A stretch of 64,000 nucleotides of DNA from Chamaelirium japonicum (Eukaryota; Streptophyta; Magnoliopsida; Liliales; Melanthiaceae): assembly GCA_947650365.1 (NCBI GenBank), contig OX393549.1, positions 36,823,335 through 36,887,334 on the forward strand. Reading direction: 5' to 3'. This document shows positions 23,187 to 35,291 of this stretch, one piece after another (position 1 is the stretch's first letter; each line of letters starts with the position of its first letter). Position numbers and translations under genes: made by a program. The notes beneath the pieces are model-generated. The model saw nothing but the letters and a program-made list of their open reading frames with translations. It had not been told where the DNA came from and did not search any database.

Positions 23187-26100
23187 TTATGGGCTTAAAC
23201 CCATCCCCCTCGACGCTTCTAGAACCACTGTTCTAGATAAGCCTTTAGTTAATTGATCGGCCAAATTCTTTTCCGATATTACAAAACTTAAGGCAATCAT
23301 ATGATTTTTTATTTTATATCTTAATGACTTATGTCGTACTTTTAAATGACGATTCATCTTTACGTCTGTATTTTCTTGTTTGCATTTGTCTATAGCAGAT
23401 CTACAATCACAATGTATAGAAATAGCTGGCAAGGGTTTGTCTACTAGAGGTATATCTATTAGAAAATCCCTAAGCCATTCAGCTTCAGTACAGGCAGTAT
23501 CGAGAGCAATCATTTCAGACTCCATAGTACTTCTAGCTATTACAGTCTGCTTTGATGATTTTCAAGATACTGCTGCTCCTCCTAGGAGGAATACATATCC
23601 TGTAGTTGACTTCACATCTAGTGAGTCACTAATCCAATTGGCATCGCTATAACCCTCTAAAACAGCTGGATATCCACTAAATCGTAGTCCATAGGATATT
23701 GTACCTTTAAGGTATCTAAGGATCCTCTCTAAAGCATTCCAATGTTCAGTACTTGGATTATTAGTGTATCTGCTAAGTCTATTTACCGCATGTGCTATAT
23801 CAGGCCTTGTATAATTGGTTAGAAATCCTAGAGATCCTATAATTTGTGCATATTCCTTTTGTAGTGCAGGGAATCCTTGATTTTTCTTTAGGTGTATGCT
23901 AGCATCGAATGGTGTCGATATAGGACTACAATCAAAGTAATAAAACTTTCTCAAAATTTTCTCTATGTAGTGTTCTTGTGACAAGATTAATCCTTCGGGT
24001 TTTCTAATAATCTTGGTGTTAAGAATAATATCCGTTTGTCCTAAATCTTTCATATCAAAATTTTGAGATAAGAATGATTTAACCTCATTTATAATTTGCA
24101 TACTCGTGCCAAAAATCAATATATCATCAACATATAGACATAGGATAATCTTTTCATTTTTCTTTACTTTATAGTATACGCATTCATCCGTTTTATTTAT
24201 CTCAAATCCAAAAGAGAGAATAGTTCTATCAAATTTTTCATGCCACTGTTTAGGAGCTTGCTTAAGTCCATACAGTGATCTGATTAATTTACAGACTTTC
24301 TTCTCTTGACCTAAAGTTATAAATCCATCAGGTTGATTCATATAAATCTCCTCATCTAGATCTCCGTACAAGAAGGCTGTCTTAACGTCCATTTGGTGAA
24401 TGAACAACTTATGAATTGAAGCTAGGGCTAGTAGGACTCTAATAGTTGTTATTCTCGCTACTGGAGCATATACATCAAAATAGTCCACTCCATGCTTTTG
24501 GTTGAACCCCTTAGCTACTAACCTAGCCTTAAATTTATCTATAGTGCCATCTGGTCTAAGTTTCTTCTTAAATACCAACTTACATCCTATGGGTTTACAA
24601 CCAGGAGGGAGATCAGTCAGTTCCCAGGTATGGTTCTGCATAATTGACTGAATCTCATTGTCAATGGCCTCCTTCCAATACGGGGAGTCATAGGACTTTA
24701 TGGCATCCTCATAGGTTGTAGGAGTATCTTCTATTAATAGAGCATAAAAGTCATCAAATATCTTTTCTACCCTTTGTCTTTTACTTCTTCTAGGCTCAAT
24801 TGATGACTCTTCTTCTATTTGTCTTATGGGACTAGAACCTATGTTTGGATTGGAACTAGAACCTATCTCTGTAACATCGGTTCGATCCGGATTTCTAACT
24901 CTAGTCTTAAAGGGAAATATACTTTCAAAGTATGTCGCATCTCTGGCTTCCATGATGGTGTTATTTGTGATTTCTTCTATCTCAGAGTTAAAGACTAGAA
25001 ATCGATTAGCATTGCTATCTAATGCATAACCAATGAATACAGCATCTACTGTTTTGTGTTCTATCTTCTTTCTCTTATTGTCAGGAATTCTAATTTTTGC
25101 TAAACACCCCCACACTTTGAGATAGTTCAAAGTGGGCTTCCTATTCTTCCACAGCTCATAGGGGGTAAGGTTGTTGTTTTTAGAGGAAATACGATTAAGA
25201 ATGAAATTGGCTACTAATAGGGCTTCCCCCCACAAGTTCTCAGGTGCTCCTGAGCTAATTAACATGGCATTGATCATATCCATAAGGGTTCTATTCTTTC
25301 TTTCGGCTACTCCATTTGATTGAGGGGTATATGGAGCAGTCACCTCATGAATTATTCCAGATATTTCACAGAATATAGATAATTCATTTGAGGTATATTC
25401 TCCACCTCGGTCAGATCTAAGAATTTTTAAGGTCTTATCTTTCTGGTTTTCAGCCTCAGCTTTGTAGACCTTAAATTTGTTTAATACCTCATCTTTCGTT
25501 TTTATGAGGTAAATATAACAATACTTAGATAGATCACCAATAAAAGTAACGAAGTATCTGTTACCACCTCTCGAGATTCTTCCTGAGTCACATACATCGC
25601 TATGGACTAATTCGAGGAGATCAGAGTCTCTATCTATTGTTCTGAAAGGCTTCTTGGCTTGTTTGGCTTCTACACAGATTTCACATCTGTCGTGATGTTG
25701 GGTATCTATCTTAGGTATCAGGTTTAGGTTCATCATTCTTTTGATGGCGTTGTAGTTAACATGACCTTGTCTAGAGTGCCAGGTGGAGAAAGACTCAATG
25801 TTCAAAATAACGGGACTACTGTTATTAGAAGGGATACATGTATTCAGCTTAAATAAACTGTCAGTTATGAATCCTTTCCCTATGAAAGACACGCCCTTAG
25901 TTATAATCACTTTGTTTGACTCGAATACTAGTTTATATCCGTGTTGGACTAGGAGGGACCCACTAATAAGGTTGCGTCTAATCCCTGGAACATGGTAGAC
26001 ATTGCTTAGGATTAGGGTCTTGTCTGATGTCAGCTTTAGGTTGACTCGACCTATTCCTAACATGTGTGCTTCGGAATTATTACCCATGGTCACTACTCCT

Positions 26101-26294
26101 CTATTCGAGATCTCATATGTGGAGAACCAGGAACGATCAGAATATACATGAATATTAGCTCCGGTATCTATCCACCAGTCAAGTGCTTGGATTGCCAAGT
26201 TTACTTCTGGGGTAAATTGAACTAGCCTACAAATAGTCCCAGTAGATCCTGTTGCCATTTCGATTTTTGGGTTAAGACTTCGTGTCAGATGCAC
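23187..26294 (-). pseudogene. copia pol: protease-integrase-RT, broken before RNase H
   Basis: A 910-codon frame (26,294 to TGA at 23,562-23,564) continues in the same frame to 23,187. Protease motif DTGA at residue 43. Integrase zinc finger H173, H178, C204, C207. Catalytic D233, D295 (SDRGGEY) and E331 (NGVAERKNR). RT with YVDDILIFG at 721-729. RNase H follows the stop (ESEMIALDTACTEAEW, then KNLADQLTKGL). The stop is TGA where copia proteins carry Trp, a single-base nonsense change, and its context is not a known readthrough signal. The frame opens at the protease; Gag and its zinc knuckle are missing, so the element could move only in trans. Order PR-INT-RT-RH is diagnostic of Ty1/copia. 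Confidence 0.9.
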
Positions 26295-27073
26295 TTACAC
26301 TAGAAGTATTTGACCACTTATCAAATGCTCTAGATTATGGGGATTACAGACGAGACACGCATACACAAGTATATACGCCGAGCTCTCCCTACTAGAGTTT
26401 TGATTAGGTGGATAGATTTGGATTTTAGCTAGTTTAGACTTAGATATCCAAATGAAATTCCAGATTGTAACGGCCAGATCAGCTCCAGATGGGTGGTGGA
26501 GCACTAGGCTCGCTTAAATACCAGTCCGTCTTAGGCACGTATGCCTTTTTGACAAGCTTTTCTAGACACCGTTACGCAATAGAATAGTCACTGGAGATCG
26601 TGAAGTTACTAGTCTAGCGATAAGTTTTTATATTTTAATTAGATGAAGTACTATTCTTTTCTATAACTAATTAGTTTCTAAAATTAAAATTATTTTTCTT
26701 ATAATTTAATTTTCAAGTGTTCTAACTAGAATATAGGAAACAATTTACGCAAATGACAAAATATGCTAAGAACTAATATTAGGATATTGGCTAATTACAA
26801 TTAGCAATAGATACTACTACTAGCAAATTCGTATTAATGAAATATGCTATTTTAAAACAAGAAGTATTTTTTTTTTTAATTTTTCTAGTAAAATGATTAT
26901 TTTAATCTCTACAAGAACATGGATGATTATAATGAATATTTAACGAATGAATATACAATATATGAGAGCATATGACAAATATATAAAATTTATATATATA
27001 TATATATTTTAATTTTTATTTAGCATATAACATGTAGCTAATTTGAATTTTACAAATCAATCGACTTTTAGAT
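26295..27073 (-). other. copia 5' leader where gag should be
   Basis: Only 780 bp separate the 5' LTR from the protease frame, all AT-rich, with a TA run at about 26,993-27,008. There is no Gag domain or CCHC knuckle, so gag appears deleted. Confidence 0.6.
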
Positions 27074-28012
27074 TGCTAGCTACAAGTGAAAAGATCTCTA
27101 CTATAATATAGATTTAATTACTAATTAGACCTAAAAAGTTAGGTGGTATAAAATTTTTCAACAATATTAAACTAATTCTATAATGATAGAAATAAAATAC
27201 TATGTTAATCATGCAATGATTAATAAAGATAGAATTAATCTCTAATGAATATTTGTATATTTATCATGCTAAAATAAAGGATCGAATATTAGTTATGTAA
27301 TTGCTAGTTGACTATGATCTAGAATTTCTAATTTGCAAAATAGAGAAATCAAAAATAGAGAGTTTGGATGGAGCCTGTTTGGTCGAAGCGCGCAAGCGCT
27401 GTCCTAAAAGTTGATTGCCCCCTGCGTGCGGGTCTTCCGGCAATGACTAGTAGAGATACGACGACCCAGCCGGTAGGCTCTCCCTTCCGTCGGCACGACT
27501 TCGAGAGGGTGTACGGCGAACCCCAATGTAGCTTTCAAGAACCCAACAGGTAGCAAAGATCGAAACACAAATAGAGAATGAAAAGGACAGAGTTTTTGGT
27601 AGCAAAAGCACAATTTATTCTTCTAAAAACTCTATGGTCTTGGGTCTCTTATATAGGCCCAGCCCAAGATGTGTTGATGGCTACCCATTCATTTGGATTT
27701 AATGGGCTTTTAAAGCCCAGCCATTAGATCACATTTAGTGTGAACGTTTATAGCCGTTTCTAGCCGTTATAGGTTACATGATAATATTTTGTTTTAAAAA
27801 CACAAATAAATAAATAAAATCTTAACAGAATCCACTCTCACACGCTACGAGTACAAAAAGGCATGCTAGTCACCACCCCCATTTTGTTAGAGCATCCTCA
27901 ATCGTTGCCTATGTCATTTTGGTAATTTCTCATATATGACTTTCTATTTGGGTAAGTTTCATAAATAAAAAATCAGCATGTATATTTTATTATAACATTT
28001 GAACAGTTGAAT

Positions 28013-28462
28013 TATATGGGTCCAACTTGGGTCGGGTAAACCCGAGAACCGAACCGACCCGGACTAAATGGGTCGGGTTGGTTCGGTTCCGATATATCTT
28101 GACCCGACTAAATCGGGTCGGTTCTGGGTTAGGGCTCAGGTAAACCCGAATCAACCCGACCCAGATCCTTATGCTAGGGGTGCAACTGAACCATTAGTTT
28201 ACATCGGACCCATTGCACCCTATGGTTCAACTCGGCCATTAGTTTAAATCAGACCCATTGAACCCTATAGTTTCAATATGACTCGAGTTGCACCCCTCGT
28301 TTAAATCAAACCCGAGAAAAGACTCGAACCAATCTGATTTGGTTCCGGTCAAGTTTATATAGAATTCGGATTGGGTCAGATTAGAAAATAGTAGAACCGA
28401 TAACTTTTGGATCGGTTTTAATTTGGCTCAAACCCGAACCAACCCGATCCGAGTTGCACCCC
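28013..28462. mobile_element. hAT-like MITE of GGGTCGGGTT composition
   Basis: The interior is built from GGGTCGGGTT/AACCCGACCC words. The right end AGTTGCACCCCTA pairs with the left end TATGGGTCCAACT with two mismatches, and also with an internal TAGGGGTGCAACT at 28,176. Flank AGTTGAAT (28,005-28,012) matches AGTTGAAC found on the right once the later Tourist insertion (28,466-28,722) is removed. No coding sequence. Confidence 0.5.
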
Positions 28463-28465
28463 TAA

Positions 28466-28722
28466 GGCCGCGTTTGGTAGTCAGAAAGTGATAGGAAAGG
28501 GAGAGAATTCCCCCCCTTAAGTGATGTTAGACGTGTTTGGTAGTCGGAAAAGTGAACAGGAATCAGAATACTTTTATACCTAAAGTATCCCCATGTTAGT
28601 GTAATCGGGGGGAAAGTGAGGGGATTCTCTTTCCTCCCACTCCTGGGAGGAAAGTCTTTCCCCTTAGGAGGGGAAAGACTTTCCTTTCCTTTAATGAAAT
28701 TTTTCGGCTACCAAACGCGGCC
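28466..28722. mobile_element. Tourist-like (PIF/Harbinger) MITE, TSD TAA
   Basis: Perfect 15-bp terminal repeats GGCCGCGTTTGGTAG / CTACCAAACGCGGCC flanked by TAA on both sides (28,463-28,465 and 28,723-28,725), the 3-bp target duplication of PIF/Harbinger. The 257-bp interior has further self-complementary GGAAAGTCTTTCCCC arms. Inserted exactly at the right end of the preceding hAT element. Confidence 0.8.
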
Positions 28723-28725
28723 TAA

Positions 28726-30795
28726 GTTGAACGGTTGGAATGCATTGAATGCCCAACGTCCATTTTCCCCAACGGTTGGAGAAGATATTAGAAGTTTTAG
28801 AACACACGCTTCCCCTCCGCCCCTATGTGGCTTTGTGTCCTCCCTGCTCCTCCATCCCCTGTTTCGGCCCCACCGTTTTGATTGACAGTATCAAGCCACA
28901 CTGCCTCACGCACAAAAATGAAAAATCACCCCACTCTGAGTCACGCTGATCAGTACTGCTACTTTGTCCAGCGTCCAACCATCATGTGTCGATCCTGAGG
29001 TGGCACAATCACAGCCGGGCAAAGGGACATTCCCGGACATCTACGAAGGGCAACACATGCAAAAAAGTTGGAAAGCAGGTTGGATGAATTATGTTGCTCA
29101 TGATAGGCTGTTGAGCGAGCTGTCCCACTTCGGTTGATTTGGAGGATAGTGAGATCCTTATAAAAAAAAAATTACACTTTAATTCTTACCTGATCGAGTT
29201 TTATGGTTGTATGAATTTTTCAAAGTGGTATTATTTACCCCAAAAGTTTTTACCAAATCTTTCACATAGAATGGCGTGCCTCAATTATAGAGGCCCCTTT
29301 TCATCTAGCCATGACCAGTGAATCGCACTCAATCTAGATTGACAACACGTTTTTCAATTCAAGGGAATCAGTAAAAACTTTCGGTGTGAATGTCACTGCT
29401 CATTTGAGTGCCTAGAAAAGCTTTTATGTCTTGACTAGCTCGAATGCCATGGTTAATTCTTCAACAAAACTATATTGAGAGGAGTGATTTTCCCGATTGA
29501 TAAACCAATTAAGGGTTGTATCTATTTATGCGATGTCATGTAAATACGAAATACAAGTAAAAGAAGCCTCACCTAGCTCTTGGCTGGTATTTCCTCTCTC
29601 CCATGCTGGAGAGGTTCACTGTTCGACTCCATATATCGACATCGTTGAGCAAACTTTTCCTCAAGGCCTATGTGCCTTACTTGCACCACGTGCGAATCCT
29701 AGCCGTTGATGTCATGCTCATGGGATTATCGAATTAATAAGTAGCAACTATTGTATCCTTCGTTTTGATATTTGGACCTCTTTGAGCCCTTAGTCTAGCA
29801 CCATGTCCTCTGGCCGCCTGGCGTCCATCCCAAAAAATAAAATCACTAGTGAAGGGTAGCGATTTTATGGAAATATGGTACCCCCTTGCATTTGATGTTT
29901 GTATAGAAAAATGTTATTCAGTCTCCCACTTTGTCCTCCTAAACTAGACCACCCTGACATGCCATTGATCATATCTGTCCGTTGAAAGGTTTCGTCTGGC
30001 CAACACGCAAAGGGACGACCATGAACAAGTGCAACATGAGGGAGGCCCGATTGCCCCGGAGGACAAGTGGGTGGCAAATAACAATATAGCATTGCTCATA
30101 GTCTTATAGGACGATAAATATTTTCGAGTCGATATCGTTTTAGTATTTTTCTTGTTCTTAAGTTACTTTGGTGAAAGAAAAAAAATAATGAGTGGGTGGA
30201 TGACAAGGGAAAGACTGCGGCTGGAGGAATCTTTTGAGTCCCCAGCCGCATGGCGTGTGGGATACACACGCCTCTAGAAAGAGAGGAGGGGGACGTTGAG
30301 GTCTGGATCCGCTGCGTGAATCAGGGGTATAAGGGACTTTACCCCACGATAATGAATCTATTCAAACACTCGACACGAATCTTCATGTCCACGTGCCTTC
30401 TGTACACGCCTATTTGAAGCTAGGCCATTCTTTCCGAGGGTGCGAGTTGACGGAAAGGCCTTCGATGACCAACTTTCCGAAAAAAAATATTCCCCACATC
30501 TTTTGTCACGTCTGAGACTTTGTGCAACCACAGCGACGGAGCAGACGGCGACGGGGGTAGCGGGCCCCAGCACTCAGGGTGTGCTGATAGGCTCTGGGGG
30601 CGGTGGGCCCCGCATTTGTATGGGACGCAGTATGTGCTGAAAATTTTCCCGACGGTGACCGGGAGGTGTCTTTCGCTTCGGTTGCTTTCACGGCTTCTGT
30701 TGGTGAGGAAGAGCACTTGTCGATTGATCCGTTTTGAAAGGGTGTTGCAATTGGCACCCTATGAATTTAAATCATCACCAACAAAGCAAATAAGA
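28726..30795. other. No gene recognised; possible SINE near 29.57 kb
   Basis: Short ORFs only. Around 29,568-29,630 the sequence CCTAGCTCTTGGCTGG followed by GGTTCACTGTTCGACTCC resembles RNA polymerase III box A and box B, so a tRNA-derived SINE is possible, but its end was not found. The segment 30,180-30,730 is GC-richer and contains overlapping chance ORFs. Confidence 0.3.
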
Positions 30796-31317
30796 GTTTT
30801 TTACAAATCGAACCCTATGATCTTTTTTCATTTGCATATAAATCCATGTAAAGTCAATATTTATATATAAACCCCTTCAATCATCCAATATTTATATATC
30901 GATCCTTACAGTTAGTTGGCATCCAAAATACAGAAATATTTTTGAAATATTTCTTTATTAGATTGTTATTTTATTAATTCAAAGGAAAAATAAACGATTA
31001 CCCAGGCCATGGCTTTAATTACTTAAATTGGCATATCTTCATTGAACATGGACTTAATTATTCCAAAATAAACACAGACATAACCCGAATCTAACTTGAA
31101 CCTAATCTAAAGAATTCACACATTGGAGGGGCACTTTCAGAGTTTACATGAAATATTAAGGATGTAATAAAAAATATCCTCTCGTTTTGGATGCCAGCCA
31201 ACTACATAGGTCAATTTATGATGTTTGAAAGAATTAAAGAGTTTATATATAGATATCACAATTATAGGGGTTTATATGTAAATAGAGAAAATTATAGTGG
31301 TTGATTTGTAAAAAATC
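30796..31317. mobile_element. Long inverted-repeat MITE
   Basis: Arms of about 165 bp: left TTTTTTACAAATCGAACCCT, then TATATATAAACCCC and GTTGGCATCCAAAA. The right arm reversed has TTTTTTACAAATCAACCACT, TATATATAAACTC and GTTGGCTGGCATCCAAAA. The central part is AT-rich. Non-coding; superfamily unassigned because no convincing target duplication was found. Confidence 0.6.
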
Positions 31318-31572
31318 CAACAAATAAATAAGTATTGGATTTGTCCACGGGAAATGTTATTCATACCCCCAAAAATTAATAACTAGCCCCCGATTTCCAC
31401 CAGTGTCATTATAACTTACTCAAAAACTTTAAAATATCATTTATATCCTTATCTTATATCTTACATCCAACTAAAACCTAAAACAAAACCTTTTGGGCAT
31501 CGACTACAATTGGAAAGGGATTAAGCGGTGGCAACGACATGGTTGTGGCATCATTGGGAGTGATATCGACAA

Positions 31573-31806
31573 TGTAACATCCGTCCCAAACACACAATAT
31601 ATTGTCCCCTTTACCCGTGCCCGCACGAAAATTTTTCAGGATGGTCACCCATCCTAGTATTATTCTTGCCCGAACATGCTTAATTACGGAGTTCTTATGA
31701 AATCCGTTGCGACGCACAGTTTTAAAACACGTCTTCTATGTTTGGGAGGAAAAATTATATAAGTAGTTCAGGATCTCCTTCTCTCCAGGCGATGTAAGGC
31801 TAACTA
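31573..31806 (+). mobile_element. Cassandra-like solo LTR with 5S rRNA sequence
   Basis: The segment TGTAACATCC...GATGTAAGGC contains, on the minus strand at about 31,640-31,712, a clear relative of plant 5S rRNA: AGAACTCCGTAATTAAGCAT, then ACTAGGATGGGTGACC. This covers the A-box to C-box promoter part of 5S. Carrying 5S sequence in the LTR is the hallmark of Cassandra TRIMs. No interior or second LTR is present, so it is a solo LTR, here nested in a Mutator-like MITE. The outer edges are approximate. Confidence 0.7.
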
Positions 31807-31946
31807 GTGGCCTTGTACACCTCACCTCACCTCATCCATCTTGGCATCACAACCTCAGGAGTCTTGGCACTTGGCTATTGGACCGTGGTCGTCACAGACA
31901 ACATGGCTCGAAGATCTTACTTTCTCCCGATTGGATTCCTCCATAT

Positions 31947-32084
<138 letters not shown>

Positions 32085-32294
32085 CCCTAATGAGGCTTCA
32101 ACATCGAAAATGAATGGGGTATGAATATGATCAAGATGGGGCAGGCCATTTAACTGGGGTGTAAGAGGGAAATGTATTTTTGGGATAGGAATGGGATATG
32201 ATAAAAAAAAAAAAAACAGGCTGTGTTCAAGTTTGTTGGAAATGGGGGCTAATTATAGATTTTTGGGGTATGAAAAAAAAATTCCTTTGTCCAC

Positions 32295-32738
32295 AAAGAA
32301 TCCTAGACATATTGATATGCACACTGCCATCTCCACCGTCGGAGTCGCTGGATGCCGATTTCATGCATCTCATCGTTGTCTCCTCATTGCTTTGGCCTTT
32401 GCTGCAAAGTCGACCACTCTCTCCTCCTGCTACTCTCCTTCCTCGTTCCCATTCCAATTTCCCCATCGGCGCCGCCGATCCATTCACATGGGATTCCACG
32501 AATTATAACCCCACTTGGTGCGGAGAGCTGTTTGATGCACTCACCCATCCTCACAAGGGGCTGGATGGGTTGGGCTTGAATAACAGTGTTGAAAGGGTTG
32601 GGGTCGAATATTCAAGCCTGACTGTATTGTGGATCGGGTTTGGACAACCCCTAACTAGACCGAAACCTTAACAGAAGCTACAATGAATATAAAATGCACA
32701 TATCTACTTTACAGAATTTAATTCCTTGGACTTTAGGG
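32295..32738. other. No gene recognised
   Basis: Overlapping short ORFs on three frames (for example 32,198-32,671) lack domain features and start within the MITE. Probably non-coding. Confidence 0.35.
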
Positions 32739-32746
32739 GTAATATT

Positions 32747-33162
32747 TAGGGGTGGCAATCCTTGACCCGACCCGCCAACCCGACCCGAAGTTAGCGGGTT
32801 TGGGTTTGGCCTAAACGGGTTCGGGCCATAAACGGGTCGACCCGATTGGCCTGTTTATTTAATGGGTCGGGTTCGGGTTTGTACTTATAACCCGATTGAC
32901 CCGACTTGACCCTTTTTACCAATTGGGTCATGTCAACCCGCTGACCCGACCCGAGCCAACCCGAACCAACCCGGCCCAATAGGATCCGTCTTGACCCAAC
33001 CCGACAGGTTTACATGAGTTATGTTGACCCAACCCAAGCCAACCCGACCCAACACGACCCGACCTATTTAGTAAACGGGTTAAACGGGTCGGGTTCTGGT
33101 TGGGTGTTTTGCCCTTATACCTATGTCTCAACCTGACCAGACCCGACCCATTGCCACCACTA
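32747..33162. mobile_element. hAT MITE with perfect 8-bp TSD (GGGTCGGGTT type)
   Basis: The 416-bp element is flanked by GTAATATT on both sides (32,739-32,746; 33,163-33,170). Ends TAGGGGTGGCAAT and ATTGCCACCACTA are inverted. The interior consists of runs of AACCCGACCC/GGGTCGGGTT words with TTAGCGGGTTTGGGTTTGG near the left. The 8-bp duplication and TAGGGGTGGCAA ends place it in hAT. No transposase. Confidence 0.85.
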
Positions 33163-33472
33163 GTAATATTCATATATATTCTTCGGTATTTATCTTGTTC
33201 TTTCAAACCTATCATAATTAATGTTGTTTTTTCCTTTTGTTATGTGACTATAAGGGGGAAAAATGAAGATTTAGGAATATGCTGTATTGGAAGATCGGGC
33301 TTCATTTGGACCGTGTTTTGATTTACTAAAAATATTTCAGAATGGATTTGGATCAAACCCAAAATATTTAATTTGGGTCCGTGCAGGATTTGGGTACAGA
33401 CTAGTTTGGCCTGGGCCATGGTGGCCCGATCGGAACCGGTCCATATATAGTCCTCACATTCATGGAATGTAA

Positions 33473-33827
33473 GGCCATCTCCAACCGACTCCCATCTCAG
33501 CTCCCATCCCATGTGCACAGCTCAATTTTGTCCTGTAGTAAAAAAAATTCACTCCAACCGGCTCCTACACATCCTATGTGGCGGTAGGAGCCGAAAACGG
33601 CTCGGATCTACTGGGATCCAAAAAGGGGTTCCTATGTGGGGCCCACCAATGTGAAAAAAAAAAGACGGTTCAACTGTTTCAGAGTAAAGGATCATGTTGA
33701 CCCCACTTGGGAAGGACTAGGTTGGAGGAGGCTTTTTTCCTCACCGATTCCTATCCTATGTGGCAGATGGGAGGAGGATGGGAGCTAAAGTTGACCCCTC
33801 TTGGGAAGGAGTCAGTTGGAGATGGCC
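33473..33827. mobile_element. Tourist-like MITE, TSD TAA
   Basis: Terminal repeats GGCCATCTCCAACCGACTCC and, reversed, GGCCATCTCCAACTGACTCC with TAA on each side (33,470-33,472; 33,828-33,830). The 355-bp element is non-coding, with inner self-complementary CCCATCCCATGTG / CCTATGTGGCAGATGGG arms. Confidence 0.8.
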
Positions 33828-33830
33828 TAA

Positions 33831-34355
33831 ATTGTTCTGGGAGGTCAAGGGCAGATAATGGTGTAAATCGTGTTGGGCCTGGTCGGACCGGGCCAAGTGT
33901 CTAAACCTAGACCCATACTGGGTATAGTTTTATGTGGGTTTCCGGGTCAGGTTCATTCTATCTAACACCTTCGACACTGTTGTTAAGCTTCTATGCTTAT
34001 GCACATGTGCAATAGTTGCTCATCTATGGACCCTTTCACACGTAGATAAATTAAAATTAGTCATTTTAGTATAGGGTATGGACACATAAAATAATGATAG
34101 GGACATATTGATAATTTTAGTAGGGCCACAATAGGAAGTGCAAGAATGCAACACTTTTGTTTTAATGACATAAGATGCAAATATTGGGTATCTGTACTCT
34201 ATATATATATGGGGCTCGAAAAACTGAACTCGAGTTCACCATTCAAACAGTAAACTCGAATGGAGAAGTCACCAAGTGTCATGAGAAAAGTCAACAATTA
34301 CGATTGGAGGTATTTATATATACACACATATAAAGGTATATATAATTAGTAAAAA
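33831..34355. other. No gene; AT-rich lead-in to the foldback cluster
   Basis: Ordinary AT-rich sequence, then short TA/CA repeats from 34,198 (ATATATATAT) to 34,345 flanking the first foldback element. Confidence 0.45.
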
Positions 34356-34743
34356 GGAAGCCTGAACCTGAGGTGTAGCATCGCTGCTGCACCTCATGCA
34401 TTGTTTACCTATCCTAGAAGTTTTGGAATTTCATGAAATTTGATGAGGGTGTTGTTTAGGGTAAGATGATTATCCTCACAAAAAATCACCAAATTTTAAA
34501 ACTTTAAGAGAGGTCAAATGGTCGAAACAAAATCAACCGTCCGCAGTTACCGTTAAAATCTGCAGATTTTGCTTCGACCATTAGACCCCCCAGAAGTTTT
34601 GGAATTTGATGATAATTGGTGAGGATAATCATCTTACCCTAGACAACACCCTCACCAAATTTCATCAAATTCCAAAAATTCTAGTGAGATAAACAAGCGA
34701 GAGGTGCGATAACGAAGCTACACCTCGGGTACAGGTTCCTGCC

Positions 34744-34746
<3 letters not shown>
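34356..34746. mobile_element. Foldback element F1, abuts a (AT)n tract
   Basis: 391 bp with arms of about 190 bp: the left starts GGAAGCCTGAACCTGAGGTG and the right reversed GGCAGGAACCTGTACCCGAG, GTGTAGC. Each arm is itself an imperfect palindrome made of AGAAGTTTTGGAATTTGATG and its complement around TAAGATGATTATCCTCAC. It is followed directly by 62 bp of AT repeats (34,747-34,808) and preceded by TA/CA-rich sequence. No ORF. Same core as F3 and F4. Confidence 0.7.

Positions 34747-34808
<62 letters not shown>
34747..34808. repeat. (AT)31 microsatellite between F1 and F2
   Basis: Uninterrupted AT dinucleotides separating two foldback elements with no spacer. Confidence 0.95.
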
Positions 34809-34810
<2 letters not shown>

Positions 34811-35202
34811 GTCAGGATCGGATGATCCAGTAAATTTTGACCCATTAATAACCCAGCACCCTTTGAGGCACTTAGAGGTTATAGAATTGGCTGATTTTTT
34901 GTAGGGATGTTGTCTATGGTATGTTGATCATCCTCACAAAAAATCTGTCCATTCTAAAACCTCTAGGTGCATCAAATGCACACTTCAAATCAACGGTTTT
35001 TTACTGTCAATTTTAACCGTTGATTTGAAGAGCACCCTTTGATGCACCTAGAGGTTTTAGAATGGGCTGAATTTTTGTGAGGATGATCAACATATCATAG
35101 ACAACATGTCTACAAAAAATCAGTCCATTCTAAAACCTCTAGGTGCCTCAAAGGGTGCTGGGTTATTAATGGGTCAAAATTTTGATGGGTCATCCGATCC
35201 TG

Positions 35203-35206
<4 letters not shown>
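34809..35206. mobile_element. Foldback element F2, between two TA tracts
   Basis: 398 bp and nearly palindromic over its whole length. The left end GGGTCAGGATCGGATGATCC pairs with the right end GGATGACCC-type sequence ending GATCCTGACCC. Each half is a palindrome of ACCTCTAGGTGC/GCACCTAGAGGTTTTAGAAT. The half-site core GTTGATCATCCTCACAAAAA is close to the core of F1, F3 and F4. AT tract on the left, TA tract on the right. Non-coding. Confidence 0.75.

Positions 35207-35290
<84 letters not shown>
35207..35290. repeat. (TA)n(GA)n compound microsatellite
   Basis: TA repeats to 35,272, then GA repeats to 35,290. The right edge passes straight into a GC-rich half-hairpin. Confidence 0.95.

Positions 35291-35291
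<1 letters not shown>

Larger units (their letters stand above)
21873..27827 (-). mobile_element. Ty1/copia LTR retrotransposon (gag-less)
   Basis: LTRs at 21,873-22,636 (764 bp) and 27,074-27,827 (754 bp) run TG...CA (TGTTAAGATT to GTAGCTAGCA on minus). By eye they differ by about ten substitutions and two small indels, so the insertion is fairly recent. Flanks share GAAT (21,869-21,872 and 27,828-27,831). The purine tract before the 3' LTR is CATGTGGGGGAT on minus. Each LTR has a minus-strand CTATATAAG box (22,448-22,456; 27,648-27,656). No standard tRNA-Met primer site follows the 5' LTR; the site is unrecognised. The interior carries protease-integrase-RT-RNase H but no gag. Confidence 0.9.

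Noticed and set aside
31640..31712. Independent 5S rRNA gene or pseudogene
   Set aside because: The 5S match is partial and flanked by LTR sequence of Cassandra type, so it is part of a retroelement.
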